DNA of 64,000 bases from Rhynochetos jubatus (Eukaryota > Chordata > Aves > Eurypygiformes > Rhynochetidae), in assembly GCA_027574665.1 (NCBI GenBank), contig CM050652.1:5126589-5190588 (forward strand), read 5' to 3'. A model generated the notes under the pieces. The model had not been told where the DNA came from. It did not search any database and worked only from the letters and a program-made list of their open reading frames with translations. This document shows positions 1 to 11,793 of the stretch, piece by piece. The translations under genes and the position numbers were made by a program. How positions within the stretch are numbered: the stretch's first letter is position 1; every line of letters starts with the position of its first letter.

Positions 1-2533
1 CAGTAATACTCTTTAAATATTGACAAGAGCCTTGAAACCATGATTTGGAGCTCTGCAGATGTTGCATTTGGTTGCTAATTTGTTGAACTCTGTATCTGGG
101 ATTTTGGTTTTCTGTTGCTGGAGACAGAGATGGTTCCTCTGTGAAATATAGAGCCACGTTTAGATCTGGGTCTTGGGATATGATGAGAATTTCAGGTTCT
201 GCCTTGAAAACTGATTTTTGTTACTCAGGAATATAAAACTTAGAGTTACATTTTTGATGCAAACATAAGATCAATGCCTGGTAAAGGTCAAAAAGTAAAT
301 TATGTTTTGGTACCTACAAAGAAAGGGATAGAGAACAAACTAGAAAACATGACTACATCTCTGAATAAATCCACAGTGCTCTCACCCATTGAATACTGTT
401 TGCAGTGCTGGTTTCATTATTTCAAAGAATATAGTACATAGAAGATCAGGGAACAGTTTCCATACAAGGAACAACTAACAGAAAAACTCTTCACCCTTCA
501 AAAGGGACAACATGAGTTAGAATCCTTCTCCATTCATGGAGAAGGCAAATAGGGAATGCTTTTTATCTCTTTTTTCCCAATAAAACAAGTAGTGTACATC
601 AAATGAAACTAGTTAGTCCCAACCACAAGACAAACAACAAGAGAAGGTTACTCATACATGTGGCTGAACTATAGGAGCCTCTGCCACAGGATCTTGCAGC
701 TGATAGCTGCACAGGCTGATCAAAGAGAAATCTTGCTGAGGTTATTTAATGCAAAGACCTTACTTCTAGCTACGGAGGTCCTTGAACCACAGTTTGTTAG
801 AAGCGTAAAAAACAGTCTTCTAAGAATATAGGTTTCTGCTTTTCCTGTTCCTATACTTGTCTCTCATGCTTGTCAGTTACTACTGAACTTTGCTGAAGAC
901 GGGGTGAACACCAGCTAGATACATGGCCATACTTATGTTGTAGGTTTTGTTTTCAACAAGATTTATTTCTTGTGTATACATGCTGGGATTAGCTCAACTC
1001 TTCTAACCCTGAATGACAGCTTATTATTTTGTTTTCATCTATTCCAGCCAGCCTGCTTGTATGGTAAGTCTATCTGTCTGTTACTGATGACAATAAGCCC
1101 ACTGGATAAGTATCGATACTTCCAATACCATGAAGTCTAATCTGACCAAGGTCTACGGAAGACAAGTTCTCTTTGAGTGTCTGTCTATAGCTGCTGTACA
1201 CAAAGAAGCACCAAGGACAGAAAATGTATGGCTGATGTGGGAATACAGCTGGCTGCGAAATTTTTTGGTTTCCTTCCTGCACTCTTTTTTGTTTTGGGTG
1301 GTTTATTTTTTTTCCAAAAAGTTAGTTTTGAAGATCCCAGCATTTTCTTTATCTGCTTGAAAAGTCTTTTGTTCTCTTTAAATGTCCCTAATATGGACTT
1401 TTATGTCGCCACTGTGTTGACAGAGTATCTTTGATGGCAAGGTTTCAAAATCAAGTTGCCTCTGTCAGTCACTGAGTTAATAACAAAACAAGGACTGTTA
1501 AAGGTGTACCTAAGCGAAGCAGAACTGGAATTACAGGAGAATAACTTTTTGAAGTGCCCAAGGGGAAAGCTGAATAAACAAGGGCTTCTAGCCTGTTCAA
1601 AAATGTGTCAAAATGACTTCTGCAAAATGTAATAATGGCTTAATAGGATCTCAGGCCATACATTGTCCAGTAAAATATGAATGTAAATGCTTGGAAAATC
1701 GTTGTACTCCTAACAAGCTGTTTTAGAATCCATTATTTGACTTGGATTTCACTGAGTGTATGATGGGGCCTTGTTTAATGTGGAGGGCTGATTTCCCTCA
1801 TTATTCCAGTTTACCTTTTTATTTTCGCAGCGTGTTCATATCATGATGGCATTTGGCATTTCTCAGCTTTCATTTTGCGTTCAGTATGAGACCTGGATTA
1901 ATCCCTCAGCTGATGTAACCCTGCACACTTCATTAGCACTAGGCAGATTTACATCAGATAAAGATGTGATTTGGGGCTGTTTTCATCCACAATTATTTTC
2001 CTCTTTTATTTCTTCTTTCTTTCTGTCCCATATTTGTCTGGCTAAAGAAGAAGTTCTGTTGGGCACACCTTGGGATCTACATGGAAACTTCAGACTGAAG
2101 ATGGAGTGATGTCTCTCCTTACAAGTCCAAACATTTGCTTTTTATTTAATGAGAAGTTCAAATTTAAAGGAATAAAATAAAACTCAGTTTAAATTTGTAT
2201 ACAAGAATTTTCTTTGACTGTTGCTTTAAAATCTATCAGAGACATATTTGATGTTTTTGCAGCTGTATGGCTCTTATACAACCTAAGGACCATTTATTGG
2301 AATTTTTGAGTGAACTTTTGTTTTTATAGGTGTGTAAATGTGTTATCGAAGATATTTTGGCATTTTAACCAAAGACTTAAATTTTGTCTACTTTAGTTAA
2401 AAATGTAAGTCCCTTTTTTGACTCTTCAGAAAATCCCTTTGGTTGACAGGTGCTGTTGGTACCACAGTGAGACTTTCAATGCATTTATTTCACAAAGAGG
2501 TGGTTTGGATTAAAAAATAATAACACAATGAAT
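1..2533. other. Non-coding stretch, mostly unique
   Basis: AT-rich sequence with stop codons in all frames at normal density. No repeat family is recognised. Visible details are a perfect 14-bp palindrome at 1108-1121 and a short acceptor/donor-like pair around 1048-1063 (TCTATTCCAG, then ATG followed by GTAAGT 16 nt later) that is too short to call. Small open frames (for example 1843-2109 plus) show no recognisable protein similarity. Confidence 0.7.
1108..1121. repeat. 14-bp perfect palindrome with TATCGATA core
   Basis: AAGTATCGATACTT is its own reverse complement and holds a CpG. The core resembles sites of CUT/ONECUT homeodomain proteins (ATCGAT). Twelve of its bases recur at 5868-5879. 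A perfect 14-bp palindrome is expected a few times by chance in 64 kb, so function is only a possibility. Confidence 0.9.
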
Positions 2534-2592
2534 TAAATCCAGTCCTTGGTTACACCACTGTAAATCTGGAGTAAAGTCATGAAAATGGAGAG
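2534..2592. repeat. Ancient amniote palindromic repeat, fragment
   Basis: The phrase TTACACCACTGTAAATC followed by TGGAGTAAAGTCATGAAAA matches, from memory, a recurrent amniote interspersed sequence. In that repeat, a gate of the form TTACACYRGTGTAAATC is followed by GGAGTAACTCCATTGAAGTCAATGG. Related pieces occur at 23966-24036, 33169-33235, 36528-36573 and 50627-50782. I cannot name the family. The copy is strongly decayed and both ends are vague. Confidence 0.5.
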
Positions 2593-3317
2593 ATTTTTGC
2601 AGCATTTGCATCTACCTGTGTGAAAGCAGCTAATTACCTTTAGGTGGAAACAAAATCTGTTATAAGACTTTGCATGAAATATAGTCTCTCCTGGTTTTCA
2701 AAGCACTGGTGCCTTTTTCTTTTTAGGAATGGATTTTTTTTAAAATGAAACAGAAAATCATTGCTCACAATCTGAAACCAGGAGCTTTTCATAAATGACT
2801 TAATGGCCCTCGTGTTTCGAGATGGTGATGTTACCATAATGGCAACATGCTCCTTACTCATTCATATGTGATCCTAGGTCCTCTGGATATTTCAATAGCT
2901 TGTTTCTGCACCCAAGGGAAGATTCAGGTGAGTGTGAAAGGACCTTTAGCTTCAACTCATTGATTACTGTTTGATTTTATGGTGGAACAAAACGGTGACT
3001 AGAGGGAATGGACATAGTGCCTGGTGGGAGCAAGAGCACTAGCTTCTTGGGCCAAGAGGTAAGGAGTGTAATTGTTAACACTGAATCACAAAATACAGAT
3101 GTTTCCAATTTTTTTCTTCCCCCCACTCCGCCTTGATAACATTTCTAGTGTAGTCTGCTTTCCTGAGTGCCAGTGTGTTGCTTTTGAATGAGAATCCAAC
3201 CCCTTCAGTAAGAAGTAGATATTTTTATATATATATACACCACTCGGCAAAGTGTTAACAAAAATTACTCTTATGTTCTAATTAAAGAGATTTAAAGCCT
3301 GGTTCTTTGCCACCTCA

Positions 3318-3378
3318 GTCAGTGCGAGTTTTGCCATTGACATCATTAAGAGAAGGATTGACTTGATCGTTCCCAGGA
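3318..3378. repeat. Possible ancient amniote repeat remnant
   Basis: GAGTTTTGCCATTGACATCA and the following GGATTGACTTGAT resemble the phrase GAGTTTTGCCATTGACTTCA...GCAGGATTGGGCCC seen in old amniote repeats. It lies inside a 132-codon minus-strand open frame (3278-3676) that shows no protein similarity I recognise, and the match argues against reading that frame as a gene. Weak call. Confidence 0.3.
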
Positions 3379-3379
3379 G

Positions 3380-6300
3380 TCCTGCAGAATAGTTTTCCAG
3401 CCCTGATTTATCCTTACATTTGACTGGGCTGAATCCATAAGATCTGTCTAGTTTGGTGGAACAGAAGGATAGGTATACCTCGGTTAGCTTTCGAGTATGA
3501 AACTGGCTGTTGTTTACAGATCTTGCTTTCTGAAAAGGTCTCGGAGAATCAGGGTGAAGTAGATGTGTTCCACATTGCTGTGCCCAGACTATGTGATCTA
3601 CTTTATTTAAACCCAGCTGAAACATATCCTCACTGCTCCATGTCACAACTAGAGGCGCAATAGGTGAGATGAACACTCTCAGCCTTAGAAACCCAGCCCC
3701 ACCAGCCTTTGTTTATGGGTCACGTTCTCTTAACTTTTAACCTTGTTGTTCTCCTCGACCCATTCCAGTTTGTCAGCATTGTTTTTAAAGAATGATGCTC
3801 AGCCTAAGCACATAAGCCCAGAAGTCTAGAGTCCCAAGTATGATTGCATAGCTTGCTTCTTTACGTTACACACACAACATGCATGTTGTTGTCCAGGAAA
3901 ACAATTCTTTTCTGCTACAATATCAGGTTACTGGCGCCTCAGTCTGTGAGCTGACCTCTGCTTCTTAGGTTTGTATAGCTGACAGTCAGGCAAACTGAAT
4001 TGCAGCTTAAGAGCTCACTCTATAAATTTTGGCTTCCACAAACAGTCCGTACCAAACATATTGTCAGTGGCAGTGCTTTAGCTAACCACACTAAGTGGTA
4101 CTCGATCCAATTGGCTGCTTAAAACAGAGTCAGAAGAGCATGAGGTGCACTCGTTCAGTACCGTCCACTGTGTGCCATTCCTTTGACATCGCTACCTCCA
4201 GGATGGCCAGGGCTGGCCTTGGTTCTCCATTTATTTTCTCTCCTTCAAACAGTGACATCCCCTCTTGACCAGGCTTTTCTTTCCCCCTTCTTCCGCTGTG
4301 TCAGAATTGACAGTTGAGCTCAATGCTGAACTCAAGACTTGGTGGAACCCCAAACACATATTTGTGGATAATAAATTCAGACCCTGAATGAACACCCATG
4401 TTGCAGCAGACGGGTACCAGGTGGGTAATGTGGGACTTGAATTCATTTAAAGGATGCTGGGGCTGTAATTTACAACCTCCTGGTGTATGTTATTTTTAAA
4501 CACTTGATTCATTAACACTTCTCTAGATGTTAAAATAGGTTCATAAATCGATTGGTAGCCAGGAAAAATGAGCAGCAATGAGGTCATTTCAGTCGGAATG
4601 GGCTCATTACCATGCCAACTGTCAAAACTTTTTGAAGCCAGAGTCATACCTTCTCGCCTCTTTCAAAGAGTCAACACAGGCTGAGGGTCCTTTGGTTTGA
4701 TTGTTTCTGGTAAGATGAAAAGAAATTAAAGAAAACAATCAAAGTCTAGAAAAGATGGGTAAACAGCAGATTTTGCCTAAGAGCTGAAAAACACTTGAGG
4801 TAGAGATGCTCACTGATCTTGGATGAGACTGGACAGAATGACGTGTAAGTTTGCCCCTTAGGAACTGCGTAGAAAGCTGAGGATTAGCTCCATCCTCTCT
4901 CAGTGCAGCTTCATTTTCAAGTTGTGACAGGGACAAATACTGATGTAACAACCAGCTAAAATAGGGAAAACCCAATTCCACCTCCATGTTTCTGAGATTT
5001 TTGGTTTGTTTGTTTTCCCCACCAATGAGGCTGGGTCATAAATGTGAGTCCCAAGCATAAATCAATCAAGTCATGAAACAGAAGGTCAAGGGCTAGATCT
5101 CCAGGTGGGTGTAATTTGTAGTGTTCACACTTGCTGAGATGGGCTTTGATGAGTCCACTCAGCTCAGGTGATCCTTGGCTCTGACCTGTCAACAGAGGCT
5201 AAAAGAAAGAGATAAGAGCCTGCTTCTGAGGACAGATACAGTCTTTCTCTTAGGTCCAGTCTGGACAAATGGAAACCAAGATATCTTTGGGCTAGTAGAA
5301 GATTATGAATCCCTCCACTCTTGTGTTTATTTTTGATCAGGTAACATGCAATTACTCTGTCCTTCCTGATTATCCACTCTTGCCCTTCTTATCATTTTCA
5401 TTTTGTGATAGTGGTTGAATTGCTTGATCAAAGGAAGCTCTGGCTGGGCTTTATCTCAGCTAACTGTAGGCAACCAAAATATAGATAGGTAAGTCTGAGT
5501 TAGTCACTCTAGACTCCTTTTATTGTCAATAGTGATAAACAGGTAAATCCAGGGAGCAATTAATTGGATACTTGTTTGATATCTATTTTAGGATGAGATG
5601 AATCATCTTCTCTAGACGCCTCTTCCTCTCTGTTAACCGTAAAGGGTGACTAGCTTAGATGAAGGCATCTGTGTTATTGATGCTTCAAGATAGGGAAATA
5701 TATTCAACCTCAAGGGAACCTCAGCCCTGAAAGTTTAAATGGATAATGATTCTAGAAACCTTGTTCTAGAACTAATAATAATGGTTAAAAAGAAATTAGA
5801 ATGTCTTAGCATGAGACATGCAACATTTTATTATGATGTCCATGAAATCCTAATCAACACACATCGGAAGTATCGATACGTATGTTTGAGACATTGGTAC
5901 TGCATATTGCTGTAGGATGGTGTGTTTCACGTACTACTTACTCTGCTGTAATAATTCCTGTCAATTCATCACCTTTGTGCAGATAAGAAAAACAGTGCAG
6001 TGTCATCATTGTGTCTGTCCTGCTCATATCTGCCTCAGATTAACTGTTTCAAGTTAGAGGACCCATGAAATATGAGTTTAAATCAAAGGATTTGGGCTGT
6101 AGCTTTGAACTGCACAGTGTCTTCCTAGTATCTCACTAGACAAAACTGTCCAAGGGTATTTATCTCCCACAGTCAAGTTCTTCAGCGGGCAGATAAAGCT
6201 TCTGCGTTCAGACACCTGAGTAGGGAAATTCTTTCTCCTGGGGAAAACACCTAGTGATAGGATGAATGACCTTTTCTTCCTTTAAGTATAGACAGATCAC

Positions 6301-8983
6301 ACACAATTGATTTTGACTAGATAAGTCAATTCTAGATCAACCAAAGACTGTAAATCTTCCATGTAAAGTCCATGTTCTCATATACCATATGAAGTGCTGG
6401 AGGAGATAAACAATGGGAAATGTGTATGTCTGCAGGGAAGGAGGCAAATTTCTGCTGGAGAAGTGATAAAGGTGTTATGATCAGAGGTGTCATTCCAGCT
6501 TTTCATTAAGGCTCTACTGAGTACAAAGGGATCATACCTCACCAGCTCTGCTGCTGGTATTGTTTCCACCATCACTGGTTAATCAAGGTGCTATGGATAT
6601 TAGACCAGGGAAAGATCTTTTGCTGGTAGCTTGCCTTGTTGGTAGTTTTGTTTCTTTTTATCAGACAACAGATAAGAACCAAGATAGTATGAGCTTCATT
6701 CTCCCCTCGATGTATATCTTCCCTTTACACTAATGGTAGTTACATATCAGTGTTACCTTACAGTTGTCATTGTCTCTGTTTCTGGCAGACTGTTTTAAGA
6801 AATTGAAGTCAGATGAATGCTTATACAACCGCCAAGGCTCATTAGGTAATAAGAATAATTCCAAGTGATTGTGTCAACATTACTCTGTATACAACCCAGT
6901 CTCTAAGACCCAAGTATTTCTTCTTTCTTAGTCATTTTCATAGAAAAACACAAATCAAAAGATATCTAGTTTAATTTCTTGTAGCTGAGTTAAGGGTGAC
7001 TCTTTTTTAAATCTTTACCACTATGTATTTATGACTCAAAAGCAACTAAGAAGCATTGAGCAGGGACACTTCTCTGCTACTTACTGTATTTCAGAATATT
7101 TTTTTCCTATCATTTAGTAAGAGGAAAATTGCAGTTTTTGTAGGTGTCAATATAAATGACCAGATATCTCTTTTTTTCTCATGCATTAATACTATACTGC
7201 TAAAGACCAAGGAAATACATGTTTCTTACAACTCTTGTTTTATGTAGGCAACTCACAGTTATATGGGTGCTTAAACAGAACTTGTGAAGAAGATGAATTT
7301 CTGAGGCAGGAAATTCTTATTTGGATTCCTTTTCTGAAGGTATGAATACCATAATTTCCTCTTTACTTTGTTTGTTACTTGGAATTAAGTCAGAAAAAAG
7401 ACAAATTTGGAAAACATTTTTGTTCCTTATGTGACTAGAAGATAGTAAGGAGAACAGAAGCTGTCAAGTTTTCCTTGAGGGATATGTTTTTGATATACGT
7501 AGACAGCTAGACAAATACAGCTAGAGTTTAATTACCACCTTCTAACTCTGGAATAAAATGAAACTAATTCCAGGGCAGGCAATAGAGCTACATTAAGGTT
7601 AAGCTGTAAATAGATAAGCTGAAGGCAAAGATACCATCATCTGATGGGTGGGGAAATGAGACATGTAGAGATTAAAGGCTGGAACACCAGAAGATTTAAA
7701 GCAAGCATTAAGGTCCCCAGCTCTGAAGGATGCTCAGAAGACAAGGCTACCCAGGCTGCTGGTCTTGTTTCTGTACTTTAAATTACTCAGTCTGAATCTG
7801 ACTCTACTTGTGTGAAGTACACAGAGAACTGGCTCCAGGACACAGATATCTCGGGGTGGCCTGGGGAGACTGTGCCCTTTGCACTGCAAAGGGACATTTA
7901 GGAAGTGGTTTGCAGTGCAGGACTCTAGGTATAGCCCTGTTGCATTGAGTGTAGACTTACTCCCTCTTATTCCCTGAGCGAGTTGGTCTGGGTTATAATA
8001 TATCTGATTTCTTGACTTCTCCACATCTCTGACAGAGTCATTTCATGTTCCAGCCAGAGCTGAGTTACTCACACTTCAACGCTTCCATTTTGACCAGAAA
8101 TACAAGTCAGCATCTGAAATACTTCATTTTGAAAATAAAACCCCTTGCAGGCCAGCAGGTAATTTCTTGCCTCTTGTATTAAATTACTGGGTGGTGTGGC
8201 AGAGGGCAGAGCTAGGACCACTGCCTCCGGTATCTCAGTGAAAAATAACTGTGCATCCTACAGTGAGCCTTGTAGGGACACATCAGTGGACACCCTTGCT
8301 TTGTTGGCCAATCTGAGTTTAAGTCTCACAGGATTTTTCCTTTCCCCAGCTATGGCTTTCCTCCTCCTCCCTTCTTATTTTTCCCAGTCCTTTGTTTCCA
8401 AAGATGCTCAGGTCTCACTTGTATTTCCAAACCCCTGCTGCTGTGAGAGAATGAAATGAGTGTGTTTCACCCTCATTAGCAGTAAGTGCATCTTGGTTTT
8501 AAGCTTTTGTTTCATTGATAGTGTGGGAATTATTTTTCTTTTTTAAATTTCTCTCTCAAACAAACACATTGTGAAAGAGGCCAATTTTCTGAGCAGTTAT
8601 CAGACAGCTTTCATCCCTTTCCTGGATATACAGACCACCAAACTAATAGCTTCATGCTCTCAATTTCACACTCCAGGAATGGCATAGAAATGTAACTGGG
8701 ACACATGTACCACAGAAACAGCACCAGAAAGCACAGACTTGCCCCTTATTGTTAGTTCTTCCAGGATGAATTGATTTTTAGTCTTTTTTTCTGAAAGCTT
8801 TTAAGTTCAAGGAAGAAGTATGCTTCTTTCACGGATATGTCACTTTTCTGTGAATCTTCAGTGGGCCCATTCTTCCATATGTCCCCAGCCGAGCCTTGTG
8901 TCCTGGACACCACAGTATAATGAAGTGACTCCATCAAAACATGGAGGGATCCCCTGGGTTCTGGAGACATCGATGCTGTGTGT
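3380..8983. other. Long non-coding stretch without recognised genes
   Basis: About 5.6 kb in which I recognise no gene, CR1 or microsatellite of note. It is AT-rich with scattered stops. A second TATCGATA site lies at 5868-5879. Open frames of 60-96 codons (for example 7734-8024 minus and 8196-8459 plus) show no known domain and no splice-site support on both sides. Highly decayed repeats cannot be excluded by eye. Confidence 0.6.
5868..5879. repeat. Second AAGTATCGATAC site
   Basis: AAGTATCGATAC repeats 12 of the 14 bases of the palindrome at 1108-1121, 4.76 kb away, again with an intact CpG. The 10-bp core GTATCGATAC (5870-5879) is palindromic. No further relation between the two flanks is visible. 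Confidence 0.85.
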
Positions 8984-9432
8984 CAGAATGATTCACAGAG
9001 TGTTAGGAGTTGGAGGGGACTATAGGTCATCTAGTCCAACGCCCCTGCCAGAGAAGGATCACTTAGAGCAGATCACACAGGAACAAGTCCAGGCAGCTTT
9101 TGCAAGTCTCCAGGGAAGGAGACACCACCACCTCTCTGGGCAGCCTGTCCCAGGGCTCTGTCACCCTCACAGGGAAGGAGTGTTTCCTCATGTTCAGTTT
9201 GAACCTTCTGTTTACCAGTTTATAGTCATTGCCCCTAGTTCTGTCACTGGACATAACTGAGAAGAGCCTGGCCCCATCCTCCTGACACCCACCCTTTAGA
9301 TACTGATAATCATTGGTAAGATCCCCCCTCAGCCTCCTCTTCTCCAGGCTGAACAGACCCAGCTCTCAGCCTTTCCTCAGATGGAAGGTGCTCCAGGCCT
9401 TCATCAACTTATTGGTCCTGTGCTGGACCCTG
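8984..9432 (-). mobile_element. CR1 LINE, 3' part, old copy
   Basis: This is a non-LTR retrotransposon fragment lying in reverse. Its 3' end is at the low coordinate, where the diverged CAGAATGATTCACAGAGTGT and GGAGGGGACTATAGGTCATC match the CR1 tail. The sequence runs to GTCCTGTGCTGGACCCTGA near 9432. The minus strand at 9063-9254 still encodes part of the CR1 ORF2 C-terminus: [10 protein letters not shown], then [10 protein letters not shown], then DRLPREVV and PSLETCK, which match the family pattern DRTRGNGFKL...RLPREVV.APSLETFK. The copy is 5'-truncated as usual for CR1. It is more diverged than the copies at 22.8, 42.5 and 49.5 kb, including in its tail, so it belongs to an older subfamily (similar to the F/C/X group, from memory). 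The plus-strand open frame 8820-9260 over it is a shadow. Confidence 0.94.
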
Positions 9433-9544
9433 ACAAGACATTCTGAAGATAAACTCAAATTGCATGTTGATCTATACATCAGTTATGATTTGTATGTTAC
9501 AGGCACCCAGCCTTTATACATCTAGTCATCTCTTATATTACAGG

Positions 9545-9563
9545 TATATATATATATATATAT
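9545..9563. repeat. (TA)9 microsatellite
   Basis: An uninterrupted TA run of about 19 bases, 110 bp beyond the end of the 9.0-9.4 kb CR1. Confidence 0.97.
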
Positions 9564-11555
9564 TTGAGTATCTGTAATATCCACACAAAACACAAAAGGT
9601 CACCTTTATAATAGGCAATGCAAAATCTGTAGTTCATTGCACAAATTAATGTTTTGCACAGTTGTCAGTTTATTTAATGCAAGAGAACTTTGTACAACAT
9701 CTTACTCAAGTTATATTCCTAATAGAGATCTTTGACATCTCAAAAGTCTTAGCTATTTCCAGGACAACTGTTTTTTCTTCTCCTGCTGTTGTTGTCCAGC
9801 CCAATCTGTGTTAACAGGTGTGCTGGACATTTACTTCTCGCAACAGCATACTTGTTATTTATCTGATACTGTCTTTCAGTAATGCCATGAATGTGGTAAT
9901 CGGGAAAATGAAACTTAAATGAAAGAGTCTTCCTTTGATACTGTTGTGGCCTCCACCTCTCATCTCCTTTCTGTGCACTTTCTGTATACATTCTGAACTT
10001 TTTAAAGGATGTTTCTACTTCATTCTTCAATCCCTTTTGGCCAGCTTTGATGCTCCTGAATGAACTTTGCTTGCTGCTCTAATCAAAGCCACCTTCCTCA
10101 CTTGCATTTGAACTGGAAAGCTAAGTTTTAGTTTTCTGCATGGAAAACCTTTCCTCATTCTTGATTACAATTTTGACAAGGAAAGTCCTTAAAGGTTGAG
10201 AATATAGTTTGAAAGTCCTCACGAGCTGGGTATGTTCTTTATGGGGAGAAAAAAAGAGATGCCAGGAAACAATATTAGCAATGCTCATTTTGATTAGCAG
10301 TGAGTCTGAAATCATATAGACGGAGAGTCAGGTCCCTGTCACAGAGATAGGGAAAATACGGCACAGAACAAGGTAGTGACTGCTAAAGGTCATGCCATGA
10401 ATGAGGTTAGAAAATAATTCAGTACATTGACTGCAAAATCTCACTGTCTCCTGTGGTCCTAATGTGTTGCACAGACATAAATCAGCTTGGGTTATTGTGG
10501 CAGAGTATAGTCAGTATTAAATATTTGGTGTCCTGTTATTTCTGTTGCCCAGAATCAGGTGCTTCTGAAGAGGGTTGTGAAATCTGTGTAGCAGGTAGTT
10601 AGGCCAAAAGTCATTAAGGTTGTCCCTTCATGCTTTTCAGCTAAATCATCAGATTCTCAGGAAATTGCTGTAAGGTAATACCTGGTCTGAGGTCTTTCTG
10701 TGTTTTGCTGAACTTCTTCTAAGCTACCTGACTGAGTTATTGCAACTCAGTTCATTTGTGGAGAAATAAAATAACATAAACCAAACCAGACCTTCCTGAC
10801 TTTCTGATGGAGAAGGTAGGAACAATCATTATTATTCCTTTTGACCAAATTTGTCTTTGTGTGGGCATGTTGTGTGTGGTTGTGATAGGTTGGTTGTGTG
10901 ATCCCAAGCCTAATATTTGGTTTCAGCTGTCCCCCTGTTTCTTCCAAAGACACATGGATTCACAGTCTGGGGCTTTCTGCTTACTGAGGGCAGTGTCCAT
11001 TGGAAACAAGCCTGCCTAGCTTCACTCTGACTCTACCCAAGTTTTGTTCCCAGAGATGTGGGTGGCTTACAAATTACAAAAGCTCTGTGTGGAGCAGGTC
11101 TGAAATACAGGTCCAGAAGTAGCCTTTGCAAATGGACCTGCCACAGGCCAGGATCTGGCTCTGAATACAGCCCCTCTTTGGACCTGTTAATGGATACAGC
11201 TCAGACAGCAAATCTACGTCTTTTGGAAGTTCACTGCTCTACTGTGAATTTCTGATGCGCTTTTAGACTACTGGTATAATTTCTAGTTCCCATCTCTAGC
11301 TCTCAGGCTGCTGCTAAGAAACAGCAGCCTAAAGCAAGGATATGAACTTGCTTTCTAAATCTTCATTGGATGTTCTTAAAATCCTTCTTTGCTGGTGCTG
11401 TCCTTTGTCTTCCTTCTCTTTCAAAATTAACCTGCATTCTTGCTCTTCAGATACTCTTCCCAATGTTTGCATTGGCAGATCTGTATGTAATACTTTCATT
11501 TCTCTGATCATTGTTTTTTCCAGTACATTTCCGAACTGAAATGGACAAAGATATG
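9564..11555. other. Non-coding stretch with one MIR-like relic
   Basis: Apart from the MIR-like segment annotated at 10340-10470, I see no gene, RNA or repeat. Open frames (9749-10030 minus, 10807-11019 plus) are short and resemble nothing known to me. Confidence 0.6.
10340..10470 (-). repeat. MIR-type CORE-SINE relic
   Basis: CGGCACAGAACAAGGTAGTGACTGCTAAAGGTCATGC aligns by eye with the MIR phrase of the form GGCACAGAGAGGTTAAGTGACTTGCCCAAGGTCACAC (reverse orientation). It is followed by a CTCACTGTCTCCTGTGGTCC-like stretch at the position of the MIR head. Old and diverged, with approximate ends. Confidence 0.5.
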
Positions 11556-11556
11556 C

Positions 11557-11793
11557 CCTCTCCTCTCCTCTCCTCTCCTCTCCTCTCCTCTCCTCTCCTC
11601 TCCTCTCCTCTCCTCTCCTCTCCTCTCCTCTCCTCTCCTCTCCTCTCCTCTCCTCTCCTCTCCTCTCCTCTCCTCTCCTCTCCTCTCCTCTCCTCTCCTC
11701 TCCTCTCCTCTCCTCTCCTCTCCTCTCCTCTCCTCTCCTCTCCTCTCCTCTCCTCTCCTCTCCTCTCCTCTCCTCTCCTCTCCTCTCCTCTCC
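11557..11793. repeat. (TCCTC)n microsatellite, 46 perfect units
   Basis: From 11561 to 11790 the pentamer TCCTC is repeated 46 times without a single interruption, with partial units on both sides. The plus strand is pure pyrimidine and the minus strand pure purine (GAGGA), with mirror symmetry. Such tracts can form triplex (H-DNA), and the GGA-rich strand can form purine quadruplex-like folds. The unit has no stop codon in any frame on either strand, which creates spurious open frames (11511-11840 plus, 11329-11835 minus). These are not genes. The perfect sequence suggests recent expansion, and the true length may be affected by assembly. Confidence 0.99.

Noticed and set aside
1048-1063. 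16-nt microexon between TCTATTCCAG and ATG-GTAAGT
   Set aside because: Too short for confident recognition, with no other support. Such pairs occur by chance.
3278-3676. 132-codon minus-strand open frame
   Set aside because: It overlaps a probable ancient repeat remnant and shows no protein similarity.
8820-9260. 146-codon plus-strand open frame
   Set aside because: It runs antisense through the CR1 element; the true coding relic is on the minus strand.
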